Source of the DNA: Arthrobacter sp. ISL-5
GTDB taxonomy: Bacteria; Actinomycetota; Actinomycetes; Actinomycetales; Micrococcaceae
Assembly (NCBI RefSeq): GCF_018613835.1
Contig: NZ_JAGGPM010000025.1
Location: forward strand, 92,460 to 156,459
DNA length: 64,000 nt
Direction: 5' to 3'
The position numbers were made by a program, and so were the translations under genes. This document shows, in pieces, positions 52,344 through 59,949 of the stretch; the first letter of the stretch is position 1, and the number at the start of each line of letters is the position of its first letter. Below the pieces are notes generated by a model. The model was not told the origin of the DNA and searched no databases. It saw nothing but the letters and a program-made list of their open reading frames with translations.

Positions 52344-52530
52344 GGAGTTCCTTATTGAGACCGAACCCTGGCGGAGACCCTGGGATGGAGGATGCAGCGT
52401 CTGACTGCGACGGGCTCTGCAACTGATGCAGGATCAGGCTACAGCCGGCACCGCAGGACGGCCGGCAGAATATCCGCAGTTTTCTCCAATGATTTGCGCA
52501 AGATCGGAGTGGCGCCCGGAGGATCGCCCG

Positions 52531-52989
52531 TTAGTCGCCTAAAAGGCCCGTGGTCCGGTAGGGGATCACTTCGCGCAGGAACATGCTCGTGGACGTCCGC
52601 ACAATCCCCGGGCACAGCCGGATCTCCTCGGAAACCCGGTACAGGTCATCCGGGCTGGTGGCCACCACGCGGATCAGGAGATCGGTGTCCCCGGCAGGGG
52701 CATGGCACTCCAGCACTTCCGGGATCTCGCGGAGTGCCGCAATGGCCTCGTTGAGGTGGCTTTGGTCCAGTTCAGCGCTCACCGCGGCCGCCACGCCGCG
52801 GCCAAGGGCGGCGGGGAGCACCCGGCTGCTGTTGGGACGGAGTGCGCCCGACGCCGTCATCCGCTCCAGGCGCGACTGAACGGTTCCACGGGCCAGGCCG
52901 AGGCGCTGGGCCAGCACCATGATGGGCAGCCGCGGATCGTCGTCGAGGGCGGCGAGGATCCGCCGGTCGGTGGCGTCGAGCTGCTGCAA
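52531..52989 (-). CDS. Lrp/AsnC family regulator
   Basis: 152 residues from TTG 52989, chosen because AGGAAG lies 8 bases upstream and the resulting length is standard. Helix-turn-helix: LDATDRRILAALDDDPRLPIMVLAQRLGLARGTVQSRLERM. The C-terminal RAM domain has VLECHAPAGDTDLLIRVVATSPDDLYRVSEEI and RTSTSMFLREVIPYR. An earlier TTG at 53064 would include the operator dyad in the coding region. It probably autoregulates and responds to an amino acid. Confidence 0.88.
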   Translation of the reverse strand: MQQLDATDRRILAALDDDPRLPIMVLAQRLGLARGTVQSRLERMTASGALRPNSSRVLPAALGRGVAAAVSAELDQSHLNEAIAALREIPEVLECHAPAGDTDLLIRVVATSPDDLYRVSEEIRLCPGIVRTSTSMFLREVIPYRTTGLLGD

Positions 52990-53024
52990 TCTGATCACTT
53001 CCTGGGTATTGAACCTGCTGGAGT

Positions 53025-53039
53025 TGGTCAGATTGACCA
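53025..53039 (-). promoter_or_regulatory. Lrp-type operator
   Basis: TGGTCA-GAT-TGACCA (53025-53039) is a perfect 6-3-6 inverted repeat located 35-50 bases upstream of the regulator start, consistent with an Lrp/AsnC binding site in a divergent promoter. Confidence 0.6.
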
Positions 53040-53068
53040 CCCGAGGCAATGTCCGTTGCGCCAACTGT

Positions 53069-53194
53069 ATGACTTCTGCTCAGATAGTGGCAACAACGGC
53101 AGCGGCCACCGCCAACGCCCGCAGGCTACAGGACCCCGGCACACCACCCGGCCCCCTGGACCACGCTTCCCGCAAGGAGGCCGCCGCTGATTGA
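53069..53194 (+). CDS. Short open frame divergent from the Lrp gene, possible gene remnant
   Basis: 41 codons from ATG 53069: MTSAQIVATTAAATANARRL...DHASRKEAAAD. It starts at the position where the target gene of an Lrp regulator is normally found, just across the operator dyad, and no other gene begins before 53378. It may be the N-terminal stump of a deleted target or non-coding. No family recognised. The rest of the gap to 53377 carries only the hairpin at 53288-53352 and the short repeat GGAGCTCCGAGGTACGGAG. Confidence 0.3.
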   Translation: MTSAQIVATTAAATANARRLQDPGTPPGPLDHASRKEAAAD

Positions 53195-53287
53195 CACTTG
53201 TTCACGCATCGTCATTCCGCAAGCAGTGCCATGCTTCGAGGGATGGAGCTCCGAGGTACGGAGTTCCGAAGCCCGGAGCCGGCACGG

Positions 53288-53352
53288 CAAGAGCCCCTGA
53301 GCCACCGACCCCCGGATATCCGCCGGGGTGCGCGGTAGCTGAGGGGCTCTTG
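53288..53352 (+). terminator. Long hairpin before gluQRS
   Basis: CAAGAGCCCCTGAGC (53288-53302) pairs with 53338-53352 with one mismatch; the loop holds a second small stem (CCCCGGA...CCGGGG). TGTTGTTC follows on the plus strand. It is a terminator for the lost or short upstream plus-strand transcript, or a leader attenuator. Confidence 0.5.
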
Positions 53353-53377
53353 TGTTGTTCGGCATAGGCTGGAGGGC

Positions 53378-54259
53378 ATGACCAGCGCTGGCCGTTTCGC
53401 CCCCAGCCCGTCCGGTGAGCTGCACGTCGGCAACCTCCGGACGGCCATCCTTGCGTGGCTCTTCGCCCGTTCCACCGGCCGGCGGTTCCTGCTCCGCGTG
53501 GAAGACCTGGACCGCGCCCGCGCCGGAGCGGAGGCTGAGCAGCTCCGCGATCTGGCGGCCGTCGGCGTGACCTGGGACGGCGCCGTCGTGCGCCAGACCG
53601 ACCGTGAACCGCTCTACAAGGCGGCCATCAGCGAACTCGCGGCCGCGGGGCTGACGTACGAGTGCTTCTGCACGCGCCGGGAGATCCAGGAGGCTCCGTC
53701 CGCGCCGCATGCGCCGCAGGGCGCCTACCCGGGGACCTGCCGGAGGCTGTCGACGGCGGAACTCGAGTTCAGGCGGTCCACCCGTCCCGCTGCCGTCCGG
53801 CTGCGTTCCTCGGTTGCGGAATGGGCGGTGGAGGACATTCTTCACGGCGCCTACACGGGGGTGGTTGACGACTTCGTGCTGCGCCGCAACGACGGGGTGA
53901 CGGCGTACAACCTGGCCGTGGTGGTGGACGATGCCGATCAGGGCATCGACCAGGTGGTCCGCGGGGACGACCTCCTGCCGTCCACGCCCCGGCAGGCATA
54001 TCTTGCCTCGCTCCTGCATATGCCGGTTCCGGAATATGCCCACGTTCCGCTGGTGGTGAACTCCGACGGCGCCCGGCTGGCGAAGCGCGACGGCGCAGTG
54101 ACGCTCGCCGACCTGGCCGCCGCCGGGATAGCCGCTGACGCCGTCCGCCGGACGATCCTGGAATCGCTGGGGCTGCCCGGCGAGTCCTTGGAGTCGGCAC
54201 TCGACGCGTTCGATCCCGCGGCCCTGCCGCGCGAGCCGTGGGTGTGGCCGGGCGTGTAG
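53378..54259 (+). CDS. gluQ: Glutamyl-Q tRNA(Asp) synthetase
   Basis: 293 residues. A truncated GluRS catalytic domain: GRFAPSPSGELHVGNLRTAILAWLFAR (HIGH region), LRVEDLDRARA, a zinc-binding cluster with CFCTRREI...YPGTCRRL, and LAKRDGA as the KMSKS-like motif. It lacks the anticodon-binding domain, as GluQRS does. It charges queuosine at position 34 of tRNA-Asp with glutamate. Many actinobacteria keep gluQRS although queuosine depends on salvage. Confidence 0.93.
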   Translation: MTSAGRFAPSPSGELHVGNLRTAILAWLFARSTGRRFLLRVEDLDRARAGAEAEQLRDLAAVGVTWDGAVVRQTDREPLYKAAISELAAAGLTYECFCTRREIQEAPSAPHAPQGAYPGTCRRLSTAELEFRRSTRPAAVRLRSSVAEWAVEDILHGAYTGVVDDFVLRRNDGVTAYNLAVVVDDADQGIDQVVRGDDLLPSTPRQAYLASLLHMPVPEYAHVPLVVNSDGARLAKRDGAVTLADLAAAGIAADAVRRTILESLGLPGESLESALDAFDPAALPREPWVWPGV

Positions 54260-54285
54260 TTGGCGGCGGTGGGTACGCTGAATGC

Positions 54286-54930
54286 ATGCCAGAACAAGGA
54301 TTGCCGGAAGCACGCTTCACCGTAGAGACCGCCAAGGTCCTTGCCGAGGTGGCGCACAACCGCCAGAAGGACAAGCTCAAGCGTCCGTACCGCGAGCACG
54401 TTATGGCGGTCGGTGATGCGCTCGCCGATTTCGACGACGACATCCGGATCGCCGGCTACCTCCACGACATCGCCGAGGACACGCCCATGACACGGCAGGC
54501 GCTGCTGGACATGGGCGTCTCGGAACGGGCGGTGGGCATCATCGAACGGGTCACCAAGCGGCTGCACGATAACCCCGACGACTACCAGGCCGGCATCCGT
54601 TTCATCGCCGAGGACCATGACGCCACCCTGGTGAAAATCGCCGACAACGCGCACAATTCGCTGCCCGAACGGGTGCAGGCCCTGGCCGAAAAGTGGCCGG
54701 AGAGGCCGCCGGTGACACGCTATGCCGACGCCCGTCCGGTGCTGTACGCCGCCGTTCCCGATGAGGAGATCCGGAAGATCCTGGCGAGGGTGAACCCTTG
54801 GCTGCTCGAGGAACTGGACGACCGCCTGGACGAAGCGGATGACACCGACTACGAGAATCTCGCCTACGAAGATGCCCCGCTGGTCGAGACCGACGAGACC
54901 CCCGAGCCGGACGGCGCACGCAAGGACTAG
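54286..54930 (+). CDS. HD-domain phosphohydrolase, alarmone-hydrolase-like
   Basis: 214 residues. RPYREHVMAVGDAL, AGYLHDIAEDTP (HD pair, then EDT) and TLVKIADNAHNSLPE (third Asp and Asn-Ala-His-Asn) reproduce the three blocks of the RelA/SpoT hydrolase domain (LHDxxEDT...KxADRxHN). The synthetase, TGS and ACT domains are absent. It could be a small alarmone hydrolase (MESH1/SAH type) or an HD phosphatase of other nucleotides. The C-terminal 40 residues are acidic. ATG 54286 gives a natural N-terminus. It is transcribed with the oxidoreductase downstream. Confidence 0.75.
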   Translation: MPEQGLPEARFTVETAKVLAEVAHNRQKDKLKRPYREHVMAVGDALADFDDDIRIAGYLHDIAEDTPMTRQALLDMGVSERAVGIIERVTKRLHDNPDDYQAGIRFIAEDHDATLVKIADNAHNSLPERVQALAEKWPERPPVTRYADARPVLYAAVPDEEIRKILARVNPWLLEELDDRLDEADDTDYENLAYEDAPLVETDETPEPDGARKD

Positions 54931-54933
54931 CCA

Positions 54934-55950
54934 TTGCTCGCCTACGTCCTCACCCGGTATGGAGCGGCAGACGCCATGGAGTTCCGGGACGTCCCCGAAC
55001 CGCGTCCCGGACCCGGCGAAGTGCGGATCCGGGTGGCTGCCGCCGGGCTCAATCCGGTCGACTACAAGCTGCGCCAGGGAAAGCTGCGGGCCATCAGCGG
55101 ACACCGGCTTCCCATCATTGCCGGCTGCGAGGTGGCCGGAACGGTGGACGCCGTGGGCCCCGGAACCAGCGGGTTCGAACTCGGGGACCGCGTGTATGCG
55201 CGCGTGGACGAGGCCACCCTCGGCGCTTTTGCGGAGCTTGTGTGCGTGCAGCAGGGGCACGTCGCCGCCATGCCGGTGTCGCTGGGGTTCGCCGAAGCGG
55301 CGGGACTGCCGCTGGCCGGTCTTACGGCGCTTCAGGCCCTGCGCGACGAACTCTCCGTCCGGGAAGGCACCAGGCTCTTCATCTCCGGTGGCGCGGGCGG
55401 CGTCGGAACGCTGGCGATCCAGCTGGCTAAGCACTTCGGTGCTGAGGTGACCACCACGGCGTCCCCCCGCGGCGACGAACTGGTGCGGAGACTGGGCGCG
55501 GACCGGGTGATCGACTACACCCGGAATCGCATTGCCGACGAACTCCAGGACTACGACGCCGTGCTGGACCTGGTGGGCGGCGAAACGCTGAAGCAGTCTT
55601 TCCGGATCCTCAAGCCCGGAGGCATGGTGGTATCGATCGCCGGAGTCCCCGAGCCGCTGACCGCGCGGAAGGACCTGGCCGCCCCCGGCTGGGTCGTGGC
55701 GCTCTTCTGGGCGATCAGCCTTCCGGTCCGGTTGCGGGCAAGGCGGGCGCGCGCACGCTACCGTTACCTTTTCATGCATCCCAGCGCGGATGACCTGCGC
55801 TTCCTCGCCACGCTGGTGGATGAGGGCGCGCTTCAGCCTGTCGTTGACAGCGAGTATCCGTTCGGCAGCATCGCCGACGCCTTCGCCGCCCTGGAGCAGG
55901 GCCATGCCAAGGGCAAAATCGTGGTCACTCTGCCGGCCGCGCCCCGGTAG
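54934..55950 (+). CDS. NADP-dependent quinone oxidoreductase-like protein
   Basis: 338 residues from a TTG start 3 bases after the HD gene stop. Medium-chain reductase without zinc: PRPGPGEVRIRVAAAGLNPVDYKLRQG, LPIIAGCEVAGTVDAVG, and cofactor loop FISGGAGGVGTLAIQLAKHFGAEV. The family reduces quinones or enones with NADPH. Its last 26 bases overlap the 3' end of the convergent ltrA gene. Confidence 0.9.
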   Translation: MLAYVLTRYGAADAMEFRDVPEPRPGPGEVRIRVAAAGLNPVDYKLRQGKLRAISGHRLPIIAGCEVAGTVDAVGPGTSGFELGDRVYARVDEATLGAFAELVCVQQGHVAAMPVSLGFAEAAGLPLAGLTALQALRDELSVREGTRLFISGGAGGVGTLAIQLAKHFGAEVTTTASPRGDELVRRLGADRVIDYTRNRIADELQDYDAVLDLVGGETLKQSFRILKPGGMVVSIAGVPEPLTARKDLAAPGWVVALFWAISLPVRLRARRARARYRYLFMHPSADDLRFLATLVDEGALQPVVDSEYPFGSIADAFAALEQGHAKGKIVVTLPAAPR

Positions 55951-57187
55951 CCCCGCGCTCCAGGTCCTCCAATGCGGCAGCCAGCCGCTCAGTGCCGCGG
56001 CGCTCATCAATGACGATTGATGCGGCAAGAGCCAGGACAATCACCATCAGGCAGACGGGCACGGAAACCCCGGCTTCGGCGAGGGCAACGGTGCCGGCCA
56101 GCACCACCACCACTCCGGCGGCGACGGCGATGACGGTGCGGTCCGCGCAGATCATGACGCTGAACAGCCAAGTCAGGGAGAGTTTGAACAGCGCCACGGG
56201 TACGGCAATGCTGGCCACCGCCACGGCGGCGCTGATGTGCGCCTCATGGTCGATGTAGTAGGCCACGACGTGAAGCCCGGCGCCCGTCGCGGCGATGGCA
56301 GCGAAGATCGGGATGTGCCCGTAGCCGAAGAAGAATGCGCGGTGCCGCTGGAGGTGCAGGGCCTGGCCGGCGGGCAGGATGAAGTAGAGCCACCACATGC
56401 CGAAGGCCAGCGCCGTCCCGCCGAACCCCACCAGCGCCGCATCGACGCTCCAGCCATGGTTGGCCACGATGGCGCGGAGGGTTTCGATCGCGCCGATCAG
56501 GCATTCGCCGAGGGCGATGATGGCGAGCAGCCCGTAGCGTTCGGCGATGTGGTGCGCGTGCCACGGGGTCCGCATGGAGCGCTCGGCGACGTAGGGCGTA
56601 GCCATTTCCAGCACGTAGAGGGGGACGGTCATCAGGATGGTCGTCAGCAGGTCGGCCTGAATGATCAGCACCGCGATCCAGCCGAGCTGCACCACGCCAA
56701 GGTAGGTTGCGTAGCGCCGGCAGGTCTGCCGGCGGGCTGGGTCCTGCTGCCCCGCGCGCAGCCACTGGAATACGAGGGCAAGGCGCATGATCACGTAGCC
56801 GCCCACGATCACGGCGTTGTCCACATGGTCGCCCTGCACCAACGAGTGGAACAGCGGCTCGATCCCCATGGCCAGAATGAGCACGCCAAGCAGCTGGATC
56901 AGGGTGACCACCCGGAAGACCCAGTCGTCGGTGTCGTAGGCGCTGGCGAACCAGGTGAAGTTGATCCAGGCCCAGATGACGGCGAACATCGCGTAGGAGA
57001 AGCCCAGCAGCCCGGCACCGAAGTGGGCTTCCGCGATCTCGTGGGCGAACTGGCTTCCGGCCACTCCGAAGGCAATGACAAACGTCAGGTCGAAGAACAG
57101 CTCCAGCGGCGTGGCGGCACGGTGCTGCTCATGAGGGTCGCGGCCGCCCATGCGGGCCATGGCATGCCGGAGGGGATTGTTGGACAT
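55925..57187 (-). CDS. Low temperature requirement protein A (LtrA) family
   Basis: 420 residues with about 10-12 membrane segments. Opening TPLELFFDLTFVIAFGVAGSQFAHE and the central RTPWHAHHIAERYGLLAIIALGECLIGAIETL are LtrA hallmarks. Family members are linked to cold growth in Listeria; transport activity is not known. It overlaps the convergent oxidoreductase by 26 bases. Confidence 0.92.
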   Translation of the reverse strand: MSNNPLRHAMARMGGRDPHEQHRAATPLELFFDLTFVIAFGVAGSQFAHEIAEAHFGAGLLGFSYAMFAVIWAWINFTWFASAYDTDDWVFRVVTLIQLLGVLILAMGIEPLFHSLVQGDHVDNAVIVGGYVIMRLALVFQWLRAGQQDPARRQTCRRYATYLGVVQLGWIAVLIIQADLLTTILMTVPLYVLEMATPYVAERSMRTPWHAHHIAERYGLLAIIALGECLIGAIETLRAIVANHGWSVDAALVGFGGTALAFGMWWLYFILPAGQALHLQRHRAFFFGYGHIPIFAAIAATGAGLHVVAYYIDHEAHISAAVAVASIAVPVALFKLSLTWLFSVMICADRTVIAVAAGVVVVLAGTVALAEAGVSVPVCLMVIVLALAASIVIDERRGTERLAAALEDLERGATGARPAE

Positions 57188-57241
57188 GGCTCATAGAGTA
57201 CCGCCGGGGAGACGGATCGCTCCAGCGCCGCCCGGAGCAGG

Positions 57242-57877
57242 TCAGGAGGAGACAGGACCCCTGACGGCCGAGGCAGCCCGTGCCCGCCACAGCAGGCCGA
57301 TGTAGGCCAGATCCAAGGCGCTGCAGAGCGCGCCGACGCCAAGGATCAGGGGCGAATTCCCGTACCAGCCGAAAACCACGGTGGGAGCGAGGGTGCCGAT
57401 CCACTTCGCCACGGCAATGACGAGCGACTGGCCCCGGCCGCCGCCGCGGGCCACGAACATCGCGATGAAGAGGCCGGACATCAGCAGGTTCTGCAGGAAC
57501 GCGGCATACCGTGCGGCGTCGTCCCAGCCGAACTCCACCACGAACAGCAGCTGCACGGCGGAGGCCATGGCGCCAAGCAGCAGCGCCCAGCCGATGAAGA
57601 GCCGCCGCGTGACCCAGGACGGCAGCTCGGCCCTCCCGAACCTGAGGAACGTGTACACGATGAGGACGTCGGCCAGCCCCCACACAATGTTGAAGACGCC
57701 CTGGGCGGTAATCCCGGTGGCCACAGAATGCGAAGCGTGGACCACCTCCCAGGCGAAGTTCAGGCCCAGGGCCGCGGCCGGAATGGCATAGGTGCGGTCC
57801 CGGAAGCCAAGCCGGATGGCTTCGGCGTACACCACCGTCCAGGCCAGCCCGCTCACAACGGTCAGGAACAGGATCAC
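57242..57877 (-). CDS. Seven-helix membrane protein resembling transmembrane terpene cyclases
   Basis: 211 residues with about seven membrane segments. GLNFAWEVVHASHS carries the N-F-x-W-E signature and conserved glutamate (about Glu44) of PaxB/Pyr4-type integral membrane cyclases, and the last helix has ALCSALDLAYIGLLW with a conserved Asp like the second catalytic acid of Pyr4. FGWYGNSPLIL before it is also typical. Substrate and activity are unknown; an alternative is a generic small-membrane-protein family. No prenyltransferase is adjacent. Confidence 0.6.
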   Translation of the reverse strand: MILFLTVVSGLAWTVVYAEAIRLGFRDRTYAIPAAALGLNFAWEVVHASHSVATGITAQGVFNIVWGLADVLIVYTFLRFGRAELPSWVTRRLFIGWALLLGAMASAVQLLFVVEFGWDDAARYAAFLQNLLMSGLFIAMFVARGGGRGQSLVIAVAKWIGTLAPTVVFGWYGNSPLILGVGALCSALDLAYIGLLWRARAASAVRGPVSS

Positions 57878-57977
57878 GGCTCTCCCCTCCCGTGGCCATT
57901 TCGATGGAAGCGTGCCCAGCTAGACGCTAGCCCACGTCTAGCTGGCAGGGAACCGTCGAAATGGCGGCGGGGCAGGC

Positions 57978-59294
57978 TTACACCCGGCCGAGCGCCTCGA
58001 TGTCCTCGAGGAAGATCTGGTGCACCTCGTCGCTGACGGTGGTCCGTGTGTCCGCGATGGCGTCGAGGTAGTCCTCCGTGGCGGGGCCCTTCCGGACTGC
58101 CTCGCGGACGGCCACGGTGCCACCGGAAGCCAGCCCGCCGTCGTCGTACACCGCTTTCTCCAGCGCGCGCTGGGAGGCGCTGCGGGCGGCGTACTCGATG
58201 TCCGCGGGGGAGAAGCCTTCGGTGCGGTCCACCAAAAGCTCCACGTCGACGTCGTCCACCACGGCGGCGGGGATGAAGCGCTGCCACATGGCCTCGCGGG
58301 CCTGCCGGTCGGGGAGGCCGATGGGGATGACGTAGTCGAACCGGCCGTGGCGCAGGAACGCGGAGTCCAGGGCGCGGATGAAGTTGGTGGCGCAGACCAG
58401 GAGGCGGCCGGGCTGTTCACGGAAGGCCGGGATGATCTTGAGGAGCTCGTTGGTGACGCCCTGCAGCGGCGACGGCGGCTCGCCCGAGCGCTGCGAGGCG
58501 ATCTCCTCCACCTCGTCGATGAACACCACGGCGTGCTCCAGCTCGGCGATCTCGAGGAACGTCTCGCGCAGCGCGCCGGCCAGGCCCTTGGGGTCGGAGG
58601 CCAGCCGGGAGGGGAAGACCTCCACGAACGGCCACTCCAGCCTGGACGCAATCGCCTTGGCGAATGTCGTCTTGCCGGTGCCGGGCGGGCCGAACAACAC
58701 CACCGCGCGCGGCGGCACCACGCCGAACTCGTCCGCGAGATCCGCCTCGGCGAGGGGCAGCACCAGCCGCCGTTCCAGCAGTTCCTTCTCGCGGCGCATG
58801 CCTGCCACGTTCTCCCACAGGTCCCGGGCCAAGATGCGGCCGCCGAGCAGGCCCAGGGGCTCAAGCTCCTGGCGCTGGACCGGGATGGTGCGCTCAAAGT
58901 AGCGCAGGTTCTTCTTGAGCATGAACCCCCGGCTCAGGAAGGCCTCCACGCGGGTTTCCGACTCCGGCATGAGCGCGGACAGCTTGTTCAGCCCGTGCGG
59001 CGCCATCCGGTTTTCGACGGCGGCCAGCAGGGAGGTTCCGATCCCGCGGCCGCGGTACTCCGGCAGCGTGGCCAGGAAGACGATCCAGCCCTGGTCGTGC
59101 GCGGCGCGTCCGACGGCGGCACCCACCACCTGATCGCCCAGCACCGCCACGACGGCATGGTCCTTTTCGCAGGACGCCAGCACTTCGGAGAGCGCGTAGA
59201 CGGGTTCGACATTCGTGGCCTTCAACGACTCCCAGAGGTGCAGGATGCCGTCCAGGTCCGCTGAGTGGAAATCCCTGATCCGCCAGTTGGTCAT
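57978..59294 (-). CDS. GNAT acetyltransferase-AAA+ ATPase fusion
   Basis: 438 residues. N-terminal GNAT domain (1-135): acetyl-CoA motif LATLPEYRGRGIGTSLLAAVE. C-terminal AAA+ domain: Walker A GPPGTGKTT (202-210), Walker B VVFIDEVEEI (Asp260, Glu261), sensor 1 CATNFIRALD (Asn304), arginine finger region FLRHGRFDYVIPIGLPDR. The AAA part resembles CDC48/FtsH-like classical members. A natural fusion, not two genes: the frame is continuous with no internal start signal. Role unknown; an ATP-driven remodeler that targets acetylated or acetylation-competent proteins can be imagined but is speculation. Confidence 0.88.
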   Translation of the reverse strand: MTNWRIRDFHSADLDGILHLWESLKATNVEPVYALSEVLASCEKDHAVVAVLGDQVVGAAVGRAAHDQGWIVFLATLPEYRGRGIGTSLLAAVENRMAPHGLNKLSALMPESETRVEAFLSRGFMLKKNLRYFERTIPVQRQELEPLGLLGGRILARDLWENVAGMRREKELLERRLVLPLAEADLADEFGVVPPRAVVLFGPPGTGKTTFAKAIASRLEWPFVEVFPSRLASDPKGLAGALRETFLEIAELEHAVVFIDEVEEIASQRSGEPPSPLQGVTNELLKIIPAFREQPGRLLVCATNFIRALDSAFLRHGRFDYVIPIGLPDRQAREAMWQRFIPAAVVDDVDVELLVDRTEGFSPADIEYAARSASQRALEKAVYDDGGLASGGTVAVREAVRKGPATEDYLDAIADTRTTVSDEVHQIFLEDIEALGRV

Positions 59295-59417
59295 GAAGTG
59301 TCTCCCGGATGGTTCGTCGCTGAGCCAGTTGAGCCTGTCTGCTGAGCATATGCGAACCGGCCGGTCAGGGGGTTGCGGTGGCGTTGCGTTACGCGGGCCC
59401 GGCGTTACGCGGGCCAG

Positions 59418-59909
59418 TCAGGGTTTGGCGGTGCCGTCGCTTTTGGCCTTGGAGCCCCTCCAGAGGTGGTGTTGGCGGTGGCTTTCCTTCTCATGCATTA
59501 CCAGGACGGGGCAGTCGGCATGCGCCACGCAGGCCGAGCTAACCGACCCCAGGTGCAGGCCCAGGAATCCGCCGTGGCCCCTGCGTCCAACCACCAGCAT
59601 TCGCGCCCCGGCGCCGGCCTCCACCAGCTTCTCCGGTGCAGGGCCGCGCACCAGTTCCGTGGTCAGGCCCTCGGGAGCGTCCGACCCAAAGGCCTTGTCG
59701 ATGGCTTCCGCCAGTATTTTGGCGGCGGAGGCCTCGAACGCGTCGAAGTCCGGGGGCACATACCCGGCGTACATCTCGGGGAAATGCCAGCACGCCACGG
59801 CATGAACCCGGGCGTCCAGGGCGGGCGCCACCCGCGCCGCGAAGCGCAGCGCCTCTATGGAGGACTCTGAGCCGTCAACGCCCACAACCACTTTGCCTTC
59901 AGCATCCAT
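59418..59909 (-). CDS. Universal stress protein
   Basis: 163 residues from ATG 59909. VVVGVDGSESSIEALRFAARVA and LVVGRRGHGGFLGLHLGSVSSACVAHADCPVLVM form the ATP-binding UspA fold. The segment AVACWHFPEMYAGYVPPDFDAFEAS is usual in actinobacterial single-domain members. It lies 40 bases downstream of the CstB-like gene on the same strand, suggesting co-expression in a sulphide or redox stress response. Confidence 0.92.
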   Translation of the reverse strand: MDAEGKVVVGVDGSESSIEALRFAARVAPALDARVHAVACWHFPEMYAGYVPPDFDAFEASAAKILAEAIDKAFGSDAPEGLTTELVRGPAPEKLVEAGAGARMLVVGRRGHGGFLGLHLGSVSSACVAHADCPVLVMHEKESHRQHHLWRGSKAKSDGTAKP

Positions 59910-59949
59910 CACCGTTCTCCTTTGAAATGCGGATCCTCTGATAAGCCGC

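Noticed and set aside
53938..56040. 700-codon minus-strand frame covering gluQRS, the HD gene and the oxidoreductase
   Set aside because: Three well-supported genes lie on the opposite strand; no domain is recognisable in the frame.
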